In this document: positions 23,473 to 35,040 of the stretch, piece after piece
Numbering within the stretch: the first letter of the stretch is position 1
Layout: every line of letters begins with the position of its first letter
Assembly: GCA_949752795.1 (NCBI GenBank)
Contig: CATKHW010000009.1
Location: 1,674,001 to 1,738,000, forward strand
DNA length: 64,000 bases
Direction of reading: 5' to 3'
Source: Hyperoodon ampullatus
Taxonomy: Eukaryota > Chordata > Mammalia > Artiodactyla > Ziphiidae
Translations under genes and position numbers: made by a program
The notes under the pieces: model-generated
What the model saw: only the letters and a program-made list of their open reading frames with translations
Told to the model about the DNA's origin: nothing
Database searches by the model: none

Positions 23473-26400
23473 TCTCTCTTGCCTTTGTGGTTTTTACAGA
23501 TTTTTGGATATCCTTTTTTACCGGTGGGAAGTGACAATTCTTTGTAGTGTGGATTTGCATTGTGCGCTTGCTTGATTGGCCAAAAAGGGTGTATGCGTTT
23601 TCTCCTGAATATATTCAGGAGAAAATCATACGCCCTTTTTGGCCAAGTGCATCATTGTCGAAGTTGTGATGCTTTTCCTGAGCTTTAAAGGCGATTCTAA
23701 TTTACCTCTTGAAATATGTTTTGTGCAATTCTGCCTCATTTTCAAGTCCACTTCTTTGCCTTTCCTCAACAGATTTTTGGAATTGAGTAGTTCTTTATAA
23801 CTGCAGGTTTGTGAATTTCTGTGCCCCTGAGCTCCAATTTTGAAATCCCATTTTTGTTAGCTGACCGCAAATCCATAATATTGCTTTAGGACCTATACTG
23901 GTTCCAGGGGTGGCTATACTGGTTCCCTGCTGTTGGCTGAGGCTTTGGTTAATTCTTCTTCCTGAATGAGAAATTAGAGTGACATGTGCCCGTCCAAATG
24001 CCTTCATCTACTCTCTGATTGGTTCTCCCTCTTCCCTTTCATCCTCTGCACAATTAGCAAACTGTGCGAACCAGGAGGTTTTAGGGGTTGACTCTCCAAA
24101 GTTGGGAGATAGATAGTAAAGCAGTTGGAATGCCAAATTGGAGCACAAGGAGAGGAAAAATTAGGAGACTTTTAGAAACCTTTCACCAAAACAGTGTGTT
24201 CATTCTCTAGGTTTCCCATACATGTTATAACTGTAGTGATATTCCCTTCTACCTGGAGATTTGGGACCCATGGAATGGTGGCATGCATTACAACTTTAAA
24301 GGGTCTGCATTTTCTCTCCCAATCTCACCAATCCTCTCATTCCCCGGTGTCCAGCCTTATGTCTCATCCAGCTGTCTTTGCAGATAGGGTCATTCCAGGT
24401 TTCATCAGAACCCCTGAAGGAATTGTGTAAGAATTTCGCTGTTATTTTGTTTTGTTTTTGAAATTCATTTTTATAATGGAGATGAACTGATTTTCACGGA
24501 CGTGTTTATGCCGGCCTAGACACAATTGATTCCCTTACAGAGACATATCAATACATAGGTTTTAATATTTTTTACTAGTCAGATATATTCCTCTGTGTGG
24601 AAGAGGGGTGTTGAGTCCCGTTCACTGAGGAAAGTGTAGGTCTTGTCTATTCTGTATTTGGTTTATGGAATGGTACCTGTGCTAATATCAAACTCTGGTT
24701 TTATGCATCACCCCACTTCTACTTTCCCCTTAAGCAGGCATAAGAGTGTTTTCTAAATGTGAGACTCTGTTCTCTTTCCTATTTCAGTTCATGTGTTGTG
24801 ATGTTGACATTACCTCTATAAGTGATATCTTATGATTAGATTCTTTTTCTGTGTGACTTATTGCACTTAGAATCATCGTACCTTAATCCACTCATTATGC
24901 TGCTACTGTCCTTATGGCATTGATATCACGCCTGAGTGATATTCCGTTGTACAAAATTACCACAAGTACTTTCTGCATTTCTCTTTTTCCTCGCATATTT
25001 TATGTGTACCGAAGTGGAGGTTCTTGTATGCAGAGCAGCCCTAAATATTGGGGTGCCTGTGTCTTGTTGATATTTAGTCTTCCCAAGTCATATGCCCATG
25101 AGTTGAAGTCCCCTTTGCTCGGGGGCTTTGTATTTTAGATGTTTTAGGAAACAGCATACACTTCTTCACAGTGGCTCTTGGATATTTATACCCCACCCAT
25201 CAGTGTGACCAGGCTCCGTGTTCTCCATGGCCTCTCCTGCATTTCTGGTTTGTACACATTTTTTTGGATGGCCTTTCTGAGCAGTGGAAATTGAGACTTC
25301 TTTGTTGAGCAGACTTGCATTTCCCGCTTGCTTGGTTGGCCAAAAACTATGTATGTGTTTTTTTTCCTGAAGATATTCACGAAAAAAATGCATACACCCT
25401 TTTGCCCAACTGCATCATTTTAGAAATTCTGCTGCTTTTCATATTCTTTAACTGTGAGTACAATCTACCTTTTGAAATCTGTTTCCTGCAATTCTGCCGC
25501 TCATTCAGATCCTCTTCGTTGCCTTACCTGAATATATTTTTGGACGTTGGTTGTCATTTATATCTTTGCAGGTCTTTAAATTGTCTGCTCCTGAGCTCCA
25601 TTTTTCAGCTCGCATTTTTTGTGAGCTGGCCGCCAAACCATTGTATTCCTTCCGGCACTATTCTGGTTCTGGGGAGGCAGGCTGTGCCTTTGGTTAATTC
25701 TTCTTCCTAATGGAAAATTAGAGTGACATGTGCCTGTCAAAACTCCTTCAGCTAGTCTCTCATTGGTTCCCCCTCTTCCCGTTTATCCTCTGCAGAAATT
25801 GCAAACTGTGTGAAACAGGAGGTTAAAGGTGCTGATTCTCCAAGTGGGGAGATTGTTAGTAATTTGGCTGGAATGGCGAACCCCAGCACCAGGATATCAA
25901 AAATGAGGTGCATTTTAGCCACCTTTCCTGAGCACACGGTGTACGTTCATCTTGGTTTTCCGGGCATGTTTTCGCTCTCAGAAGATTCCCTTGAACCTGC
26001 AGATTTGGGACCCATGGAATGGGTACCAGGCAGTATTACTTTAAAAGGTCTGCATTACCTCACCCAGCCTCTCTAACATCTCTTAGCGTGCATAGCTTCC
26101 AGCCTTATATATCATCCTGCTGTGGGTCTACATGTGTTCAATCCATGTTACATCGTAGCCCTTCAACAAAAGTTGTAAGAATTTTTGTCTGTCTCACTGT
26201 TTTTATACATATTTTTAAATTTATTTTTATATTGGTTACAGCTGATTTTCAAAGCTCTGTTTTTTGCTGCTGTGCATCCACTTGATTCATGTACTGTGAG
26301 GCAACAATAAATTCTTTTTCAGATGCTTACCAGTCATATGTATTATTTTCCATTGACTTGAGTGGGCTGAGTGCAGTTCTTTGAGGTACCGTGTAGGCCT

Positions 26401-27720
26401 TGTCAGTTATTCAATTTGGTACTTGGAATGGTATCTTTGCTAATTTCAACCTCCTGGATAATACCTTACCCTTCCCCACCTTTCCCATTTAGCAGCCTTA
26501 TGTCTATTTTCTACATATTTGACTATGTTTCTGTTTTGTAATTTATTTCATGAGTAGCCATTTTTGATTCCACCTTTAAGTGACATCTTATGATATGTGT
26601 CTTTTTCTTTCTGACATACGTCACTTAGAATGATCGTATGTATCTCCTCCAGAGTTGTTACAACTGGCCTTATTTCATTGATTTCTCGATGAGTAATATT
26701 CCACTCTACATAAGTACCCCATCTCTTTTATCCATTTTATCCTTCCAGGGACATTTATTTTATATCCAAGTTGAGGCCCTTTTTAACAGAGAGGTGGTAA
26801 ACGTTGGGGTGCCTGTTTTCTGTCGATTTTTGTTTTTCCCAAGGTATACGCCCATGAGTAAAAGTGCCCTATGCTCTGTAGCTCATTTTTTAGATGTTTT
26901 AGCAAACACAATACACTTCTCCAGAGTGGCCGTTGGCAAATTACATTTCCACTATCAGCCTCACAGGGCTCCCTTTTCTCCTCACCCTGTCCTGCATTTC
27001 GGGTGTTTACACTTTATGTGGATGGCCCTTCTGACTGATGTGAAGTGATACATTTTGTAGTATTGATTTCCAGTGCCCACCTGTTTGGTTGGATAAAAAG
27101 TGTGTATGGCCTTTACTTGAATATATTCAGAAAAAATGCATACCCCCTTTTTGGCCAACTGCATCATTGGCGATCTTCAGCCCCTTTTTTTGCTTTAATG
27201 GGGAGTCCTTTCCACCTCTTCAAATCTGTTTCCTGCCACTCTCCCTTGCTTACAAGTCCTTTTCTGTGACTTACCTCAAGACATTTTTTGACGATAGATA
27301 TTTTCAACTCTGCAGTTTCATGAATTTTAGTGCCCCTGAGTTCCATTTTTCAACTTGTGTTTTTGGAAACTGGACACAAAACAGCGGGATTTCCTCTAGC
27401 ACTATTCTGTTTCCGTGGGAAATTCTAGCCTTTGATGAATTTGTCTTCCGGATTGGAAATTACAGTGGAATGTGCCTGTCCGAACACCTAGGACTTGTCT
27501 CTAAATTTTTCTCATCCTTCCGGTTCATCCACTGGACAAATTCCAAACTGTGTGCAACAGGATGTTGACGGTGCTGATATCCCCAAGTGAGGAGATTGTT
27601 AGGAAAGATGCTGGTGGGGTGAACCCGAGCACCAGGCGATGAGGAGATGAGGTGCCTTTTCCAAACTGTTTCCGATCAAACGGTGTACCATCCTCTAGGT
27701 GTGACAGGCATGTTTGAGCC
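23473..27720. repeat. ~1.74-kb satellite array, block I (diverged units)
   Basis: Tandem units of the same family as block II, here about 1750-1762 bp long and clearly more diverged. Palindrome centres lie at about 23611, 25373 and 27123. Each unit has three parts: an antisense L1-derived part (3' UTR plus the end of ORF2, leading into GATTTGCATTGCC), a palindrome, and about 0.9 kb that I cannot assign to a known element. The first bases match the unit just upstream of its palindrome, so the array begins mid-unit. Homology becomes hard to follow after about 27720. The family fits the common cetacean satellite in period and in L1 content. Confidence 0.88.
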
Positions 27721-27944
27721 GTAGGAATGGTCCCGTGCATGTAAGGAGAACAGCAGGGATTTTTCCAAATTAGTGCCTCCCTGAACCCCAAACTGGGGAA
27801 TTTTTAAGCTATGGCTACATATATGTCCATTAAGGGCCTTGGGAAATAGGCAGAGTCCAAACTTTGATGATTGAAATCTTCAGAGTCAGAAGTGCTCACC
27901 ATCGGCCTTGCTTAGGTTACATTTTATCTGTCATTGATAGATGA
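27721..27944. other. Unassigned sequence at the end of satellite block I
   Basis: About 220 bp lie where a third satellite unit should continue. They do not resemble the matching part of other units and I see no gene or named repeat. The distance from the palindrome to the next recognisable L1 part is about 100 bp shorter than in the neighbouring unit, which suggests replacement or deletion. Confidence 0.5.
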
Positions 27945-28131
27945 TGTCAATAAAAATATCTATTCTTTTTCAGATTATTTTCCCTTATAGGTTATTGCAA
28001 AATATTCAGTGTATTTCCCTGTGCTATACAGTAGTTCCTTGTTGATGATCTGTTTTATACATAGCAGTGTGTATGTGTTAATCCCAAACTGTTAATTTAT
28101 CCCTTCTCCTACCTTTCCCCTTTGGTAATAA
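27945..28131 (-). mobile_element. Antisense L1 3' UTR fragment
   Basis: Reads as the reverse complement of an artiodactyl/cetacean L1 3' UTR: TTTTTCAGATTATTTTCCC, TATAGGTTATTGCAAAATAT, CTGTGCTATACAGTAG and TTAATCCCAAACTG occur in the order known for these elements. It lies near the place where the L1-derived part of a third ~1.74-kb unit would be. It may therefore be a less-decayed remnant of the satellite unit rather than a separate insertion. Confidence 0.75.
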
Positions 28132-28156
28132 TAACTTATAAGATTTTATACATCTC

Positions 28157-28348
28157 AGAAATGGGGAAGCTGAAACAGAGGTATCATTTTCAATGGAAAA
28201 GAATTCAAAACAAGATTAAAGCTTCAGCCAAGAGTATTCGATGTACATCCTTGGGAAAAAAATCACTTCATTTCTCTAATGTTGCCCTGACAAATAAGAC
28301 AGATGTCTTCACTAAACTTGCTTATAATAAAGTGATGGAAATATCAAA
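28157..28348 (+). other. Exon-like segment of unknown origin
   Basis: A 192-bp stretch is preceded by a possible splice acceptor (TTTTATACATCTCAG, weak pyrimidine tract) and followed by a good donor match (AAAT/GTAAGT). In the frame beginning ATG at 28159 it is open through the donor and encodes a basic peptide starting MGKLKQRYHFQWKR. I do not recognise the protein. It could be a decayed or captured exon of a host gene, part of a retroposed copy, or chance. No neighbouring exon was found, so it is not called a gene. Confidence 0.3.
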
Positions 28349-29934
28349 TGTAAGTCTTAGAAACATCTTATTTTACCCGAGCCTTATACACTGCTCTAGG
28401 ATGACTACAGTTTGGCTCACACATCTGTTCATTGAAGTTACAATATTCTCAATTTCTGTTAATGATCCTCCACTGTGGACCCCAACAGGAGTCCCCATGC
28501 CCAGTGTCATTAGAGCCAACAGATCAAGACTGAGTTTTGTTCAGAAGCAAAGGAAACTTTATATTTTGAAAACAGAATGGAGAGGTGAGAGCGTGCACTC
28601 CCCCGCGGGCTGTGGGCTGGGCTGCTGTGTAGGGATCCCAGCAGTGTCAGCGGGAGGGAGGGAATGGAGATCTCGAGGGCTGAGTTGGCTGCAGCTCAGG
28701 GTCTAGGTCGCAGAGTCTGCATGGGACCCCGCTAGCTGAGGTGTCGACCCAGCCATTCTGCACTAGGAAATCGGGTCTGAAGTGCCGGGTGTGGGACCTC
28801 TGCATGCGGAACCCTAGGAGCACGTGAAATTAAACAAAGCACAAAGGAAAAACAGGTTAGACTTTATATTATTGCCCAGATTCTCTTTATATCTCCCAGG
28901 AATTTTTAATGAACGTTGCCGGAGACGAACACCACCTCTGCTTTTTGTCCCGTTCCTCATTCTTGGGGTGCTGAGGGTGCAGACCCCTCTTTTGTAACTT
29001 CTTCATGCTGAGGTGGGAGACCTCATACATGGGGGGAGGGGCATAACTTCTCCCCAGCAGCCTCCAGGTGAGGTTGATTGTCCCCAGGACTCCTGCCTCA
29101 CTGCTCGTCCACCTGAGCACCAGCATTGGAAGTGTTATAGATTCTAATGAGCTTTAAGGGTCCAGGAAAGAGATGCACAGAGATGCTGCTGTGGCAGGTT
29201 TCACCCCACCCCACATTTGTTCGGTGACCTTAGGCTGACGGATTTGCCAGCCTAGATGCTCTGACCAGTAGTCTGTGCTTTCTTTAATTAGGTCCCTGAA
29301 TTAATGTACAAGCAGCACCATGTGTCAAAGCCCTGCCCGCTCAACTCCCGGACAGTCCAGGGTCGGTGGAGATCCAGGACCATGACGTCCACTGAGTCAA
29401 CTGCCTTTTGAAGAAGCCAGCAGTCCAGCCGGTCATATTGGCCACCATCACCGTGGTGTCTGTAGGGTTTTCTATGGTGAAATCGTGATATACCTTTCCT
29501 CCGCCAAGCTTGTTAGCTCCCGTCTGGGTGCAGTAAGTCCTGCAAGCAGTAGTCTGCTCTTTCGGGGCACAAACTTGTCTTCTGAGAGAAACTCCAGGTC
29601 AAGTGATGGTCACACGAGTCATCTTGGGGGCCCATTGCCCCCGTTTGTCTCTCTGGAGGTTGGAGTTGGAGGGCCTCCTCACTCGAGGTCAGTGTGTCCG
29701 CAGCGCGACCCCTGCAACTTCAGGTCATGATGGGTGGTTAGGATCACCACGTGGGTTCCTTTTCCCTTAGGAGGGAGCTGGCCTTGTGGGCTGCTGATTT
29801 CCAGCTTTTTAGATACCCCAGTATCCCGGCCTGATGGGGCAGTGGTCAAAGCCCTTGGTGACCATAGTTTATCATACCTGAAGGGCATTCTTGTGTTGCT
29901 CCATTTCAAGTGGTCCCAGTTTTTGCACTAAGGC
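28349..29934. other. Unassigned stretch, possibly ERV-derived
   Basis: About 1.6 kb of moderately GC-rich sequence with no intact open frame. It adjoins the decayed retroviral pol on the side where integrase, env and a 3' LTR would be expected for a minus-strand provirus, and short minus-strand frames exist, but I could not match it convincingly. No LTR ends (TG...CA with duplication) were identified. Confidence 0.35.
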
Positions 29935-30710
29935 TCCAAGGGCGATTAACCTTTGACCGGGTATGTAAAGTTCAAAGGGTTTAGCTAAATGAGGGAGTTC
30001 CTGGGCAAGGGCCTGAATTGACTGCTCTTTCCATTCTTGAAAGGCTGCTTCTGGATTCTATTCAAAAGAATCATCATCATTTCGTGTCAGTGTTTCATGT
30101 AGAGGCCCAGCTATTAGACTGTAGTTAGGGATCCAGATGAATAAAACCTTAGCCTCCCCAGGAACCCCTAAGCTGTCTTCTAGTTTTAGAAGAGGTAAGG
30201 CTGCAAATGTCTTCTTCCCTATCCTGGGATGCGTTTCTCCGAATATCTGTGAGAATGAAGCCCAGACTTGTCACCTTAGCCTGGGATATTTGAGCCTTTT
30301 CTTTGGACACCTTCTATCCTTTCTTGTCTAGGTAGTTCAGAGGCGTCTTTAGTAGGCCTGGCGATCAGAATGTCATCTGCATATTGAAGGAGGGTTCCCT
30401 TTTACAGAGGTAGAACTTTTAGTTCTTTAGAGGACATTTCCCCAATGATGGTGTGGGGATTTTTGAACCATTGGGGAAGGACGGCTCAGCATTATTGCTT
30501 TTGTTGCATGTTGTGTCCTGCCACTCACAAGCCAAAAGTTCTTGTGACTCTGAGATGAATGGAATACAGAAGAAGTCATCATTGAAGTCTAATATTGAAT
30601 GCCATGGCCTGGTGGAAGGTAGAATGACCAGCAGGGTGTAGGAAATAGGAGCTACTGGATGTATATCCTCAGTGGCTTCACTGACAGTCCTGATATACTT
30701 TACCAGGTCT
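29935..30710 (-). pseudogene. Decayed endogenous retrovirus pol (RT and start of RNase H)
   Basis: Read on the minus strand, this shows the order of a class I (gammaretrovirus-like) pol. An EDIHP motif near the right end comes first, then a YADD catalytic motif at 30372-30383 followed by ILIA, then a segment resembling the PFEL stretch that follows the RT thumb near 29956-29985. Several in-frame stops and at least one frame break are present, so it encodes nothing functional. No gag, complete LTR or primer-binding site could be identified around it. It sits inside the region that interrupts the ~1.74-kb satellite. Confidence 0.75.
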
Positions 30711-30711
30711 C

Positions 30712-30843
30712 CAGCAGCCCATGGGGCTCTCGTGGTCAGGCCAAACCCAGGATATGGAGCTCACCTGTGCAGCTACCCAGCAGCCCATGGGGCTCTCCTA
30801 GTCACGCCCTTCCCAGGATACAGAGCTCCCCTGTGCAGGTACC
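30712..30843. repeat. 66-bp tandem duplication
   Basis: Two head-to-tail copies begin CAGCAGCCCATGGGGCTCT at 30712 and 30778. They share CCCAGGATA and the CTGTGCAG stretch at the same relative positions. The copies differ at a minority of bases, so the duplication is not very recent. Confidence 0.8.
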
Positions 30844-32144
30844 CCAGCAGGCCTGGACACACAGTAACTGTTCACATAGCCCACCTTGCAGAGAACCCCC
30901 AGCTCACCTGTCACTCACAGCTGACACAGAAAACATCAGAGCAGGACTTGAACTAACAAACAGCAGCTCTGACAGGTCTGTGACCCTGGTTATCACTCTG
31001 TGCAGCCTCTCTCTGCCTGGTCTTCCAGACACTTCCACTGCAGCCAGGGCACCAGGCCTCTGTCTCCACCCACCATCACTCCTCTCCCTGACTCCTGGGT
31101 TCCTCTCATTAGGATAGGGTCTTCTTAAAGTTGTTTTCCACTCATAGACCAGATAAAAATGATAAGAAAATAAGCCGCAGCTGCAGCCCCTTGTCTATCC
31201 TGACTCTCAAGAGCCCACACCTGTTCCTTGGGCCTGGCCCGTTTAGCAAGGTTCATTTTCTGCAACTGTGAGCCCCTGAGGGGTGAGGATTGGCTGATTT
31301 GGGCAGCCTGACACTGCCTGCCAGCCCTCCCCAGGTGTGCCTGGGTTGAGGTCAATATAAAGACCTCTCCAGTCAGCAAGAGCTCCTGTAGCTGTGCCTG
31401 ACTCCATATTCTCTGCCCCGTCAGCAGTGTCGGGGCTGGGGTGGTGGGAGGGAGTGAGGGGCCGTGGCTTTGTGGGTGGCCCAGTGTGAGTGGGGCTCGG
31501 CTGGACTTTCTGCAGGAGTTGCCAGGCTGCCACCTGCTAAAGAAGAGGATGTGTCACCCATACCTGCCGCTGGAATTTCTCCCCAGGCAGAGGTGAGGAA
31601 GTAAAAAAGCAGTGGGGGCCGTGGCAGGAGGGGTATCTCAGGCGGGGAAATGGAAAGCTTCCAGAAGAGCATCTGGGGCCAGGACCATACTGGCTGGCCT
31701 GCAGGCACCAAGTCGGCCTACGTGCTGTCGCTTGTGTGACTCCACAGCCCTTCCTCTAGGCTTGAAAGTTCTTGTACATATTCAGGTGTTTTACCTGGAA
31801 AGGGTGGGAAGAGTTCAGCTGCAGCAGGACTGGGGCTCAGCTCACATTTACTCACAGAGGCCTCGATATAGTCCCCCAGCTTTGCAATGAGGATGCTCCT
31901 TGTGGTGGGGAGCGCTGCTGACTGCATGAGAGACGATTTCCCACCTCTGACCAACTTAAGAATTTTTACCACTGGAGAAAGTGCCCTGATACAATTTTCC
32001 TCTGTATAACTGGTAGGTTCTGTTTTTTGTTTTTTGTTTTCTTTTTTTCTTTTTGGTTCAAGGTAGATTTTAGTTATTCCTCTTTTTTTTAATTTACAGA
32101 TAAAAACATGGAAATTATGCATTAATATAAAGAGGTCTATATGA
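30844..32144. other. Unassigned GC-moderate stretch
   Basis: About 1.3 kb without an intact gene or a repeat I can name. It includes a TATAAAG at 31356-31362 in a promoter-like setting and a minus-strand open frame at 31718-32122 whose product I do not recognise. Either could be LTR or host-gene debris. A T-rich run with GTTTTTT repeats is near 32020-32060. Confidence 0.35.
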
Positions 32145-33516
32145 AAGGAAAAACTTTTTTTCTTTTTTTTTATTAAATGTTATTTATTTATTTTTAATTT
32201 TTTTAAAATTTATTTATTTCTTTTATACAGCAGGTTCTTATTGGATATCTATTTTATACATATAAGTGTGCACATGTGAATACCAGTCTCCCAATTCATC
32301 CCACCACCACCCTCACATGGCATTCCCCCCTTTTTGTCCATATGTTTGTTCTCTACATCTGTGTCTCTATCTCTGCCCTGCAAACCGGTTCACCTGTACC
32401 ATTTTTCTAGGTTCCACATATATGCATTAATATACAATATTTGTTTTTCTCTTTCTGCGTTACTTCTCTCTGTATGACAGTCTCTAGATCCATCAAGGTC
32501 TCTACAGATGACCCAATTTCATTCCTATGTATGGCTGAGTAATATTCCATTGTATATATGTACCACATCTTTATCCATTCGTCTGTCTGTGGGCACTTAG
32601 GTTGCTTTCATTACCTGGCTATTGTAAATAGTGCTGCAATGAACATTGTGGTGAATGTGTCTTTTTGATTTATGGTTTTCTCTGGGTATATGCCCAGTAG
32701 TGGGATTGCTGGATTATATGGTAATTCTATTTTTAGTTTTTAAAGGAACCTTCATACTGTTCTCCATAGAGATTGTATTGATTTACATTCCCAACAATAG
32801 TGGAAGAAGGTTCCTTTTCTCCACACCCTCTCCAGCATATGTTGTTTGTAGATTTTCTGATGATGCCCATTCTAACAGGTGTGATGTGATACCTCATTGT
32901 AGTTTCGATTTCCATTTCTCTAATAATTAGAGATGTTGAGCAGATTTTCATGTGTGTCTTGGCCATCTCTATGTCTTCTTGGAATAAATGTCTATTTAGA
33001 TCTTCTTCCATTTTTGTATTGGGTTGTTTGTTTTATTAATATTGAGCTGCATGAGCTGTTTACATATATTGGATATTAAGCAATTGTCCATTGATTCGTT
33101 TGCAAATATTTTCTGCCATTCTGAGGGTTGTCTTTTCGTCTTGTTTGTAGTTTCCTTTGCTTTGCAAAAGCTTTTACATTTCTTTAGGTCCCAGCTGTTT
33201 AGATTTCTTTTTTATTTCATTAGTATAGGTGGTGGTTCAAAAAAGATCTTGCTGTGATTTACGTCAGAGTATTCTTCGTAAGTTTTCCTCTCAGAGTTTT
33301 ATACTGTCCAGTCTTACATTAAGGTCTCTAATCCATTTTGAATATATTTTTATGGATGGTGTTGGGGAGTGTTCTAATTTCATTCTTTTACATGTAGCTG
33401 TCCATATTTCCCAGCACCACTGATTGAAGAGACTGTCTTATCTCCATTGTATAGTCTTGCCTCCTTTGTCATAGATTAGTTGACCATAGGTGTTTAGGTT
33501 TATCCCTGGGCTTTCT
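32145..33516 (-). mobile_element. Minus-strand L1 3' end, copy 1
   Basis: It begins with a T-rich tract (the reverse of the A tail) near 32156-32175, continues through the antisense L1 3' UTR (ATACAGCAGGTTCTTATT), and from about 32520 runs into the antisense end of ORF2 (GGCTGAGTAATATTCCATTG). The ORF2 C-terminal cysteine region is recognisable on the minus strand (CWRGCGEK) but then breaks. It is 5'-truncated, and ends at CTGGGCTTTCT where copy 2 begins. Confidence 0.9.
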
Positions 33517-35040
33517 TTTATTTTTTTTTCCTTTTACACGTTTATTGGAGTATAATTGCTTTACAATGGAGTGTTAGTTTCTGCTGTATAACAAAGTGAA
33601 TCAGCTATACATATACAAATGTTACCAGATCCCCTCCCTCTTTCATCTCCCTCCCACACTCCATATCCCACCCCTTTAGGTGGTCACAAAGCACCGAGCT
33701 GATCTCCCTCTTCTATGTGGCAGCATCCCAGTAGCTATCAGTGTTACATTTGGTAATGTATTTATGTCCATTCCACTCTCTCACTTCGTCCAATCTTACC
33801 CATCCCCCTTCCGGTGTCCTCAAGTCCTTTCCCTATGTCTGTTTCCTTAATCCTGTCCTGCCACTAAGTTCTTCAAAATCTTTTTTTTTTTCTTCATTAG
33901 ATTCCGTATGTCTCTGTTAACATACAGTATTTGTTTTTCCCTTTCTGACTTACTTCACTGTGTAGGACAGATTCTAAGTCCATCCACCTCAGTTCAAATA
34001 AGTCAGTTTTGCTTCTTTTTACGGCTGAGTAATATTCCATTGTATATATGTGCCAGATCTTCTTTATCCATTCATCTGTCGATGGACACTTAGGTTGCTT
34101 CCATGTCCTGGCTATTGTAAATAGAGCTGAAATGAACATTTTTGTACATAACTCTTTTTGAATTATGGTTTTCGCAAGGCAAATGCCCAGTAGTTGTATT
34201 CTTGTGTCCTTTGGTACTTCTATTGTTAGTTATTTAAAGGAACCTCCGTACTGTTCTCCCTAGAGCCCATATCAATTTACATTCCCACCCACAGTGCAAG
34301 TGTGTTCCCTTTTCTCCAATAAAGGCCTCTCCAGCATTTATTGTTTTGTAGATTTTTTTTTTTATGATTGCCGCTCTGACTGCTGTGAGGTGATACCTCA
34401 CGGTCGTTTTGATTTGCATTTCTCTAATGATTAGTGAGTTCAGCATCCTTTCATGTGTTTCTTGGCAATTTGTATATCTTCTTTGGAGAAATGTCTATTT
34501 AGGTCTTCTGCCCGTTTTTGGATTGGGTTGTTTGTTTTTGTGATATTGAGCTACATGAGGTGCTTGTAAAGTTTGGAGATTAATCCTTTGTCAATTGCTT
34601 CATTTGAAAATATATTCTCCCATTCTGAGTGTTGTTTTTGCATCTTGTTTATGTTTTCCTGTACTGTGTAAAAGCTTTTAAGTTTCATTAGGTCCCATTT
34701 GTTGATTTCTGTTTTTATTTCCATTTCTCTAGGAGGTGGGTCAAAAAGGATCTTGCTGTGATTTATGTCATAGAGTGTTCTGCTTATGGTTTCCTCTAAG
34801 TGTTTTATAGTGTCTGGTCTTATATTTAGATCTCTAATCAATTTAGAGTTTATTTTTGTGTATGGTGTTATGGAATGTTCTAATTTCATTCTTTTATGTG
34901 TAGGGGTCCAGTTTTCGCAGCAGCAATTACTGAAGAGACTGTCTTTTCTCCATTGTATATCCTTAGCTCCTTTGTCATAGATGAGATAGCCATAGGTATG
35001 TAGGTTTATATCTGGGCTTTCTGTCCTGTTCCATTGAACT
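33517..35040 (-). mobile_element. Minus-strand L1 3' end, copy 2
   Basis: A second antisense L1 3' end starts with a T tract at about 33519-33530. Its 3' UTR includes GGTGGTCACAAAGCACCGAG, and ORF2 sequence follows from about 33990. Coding is broken by stops and small indels. It is in the same orientation as copy 1 and covers much the same part of L1. A matching CTGGGCTTTCT occurs at its right side near 35012, so it may have inserted into copy 1, whose remainder would then be the last bases before 35041. Tandem duplication by unequal exchange is the alternative. Confidence 0.88.

Noticed and set aside
28887..29126. Minus-strand 79-residue frame as a small gene
   Set aside because: No recognisable domain, no supporting signals, and the position is next to decayed retroviral sequence.
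31340..31400. Promoter suggested by TATAAAG at 31356-31362
   Set aside because: A TATA-like string alone is weak evidence, and no downstream gene or LTR structure could be shown.
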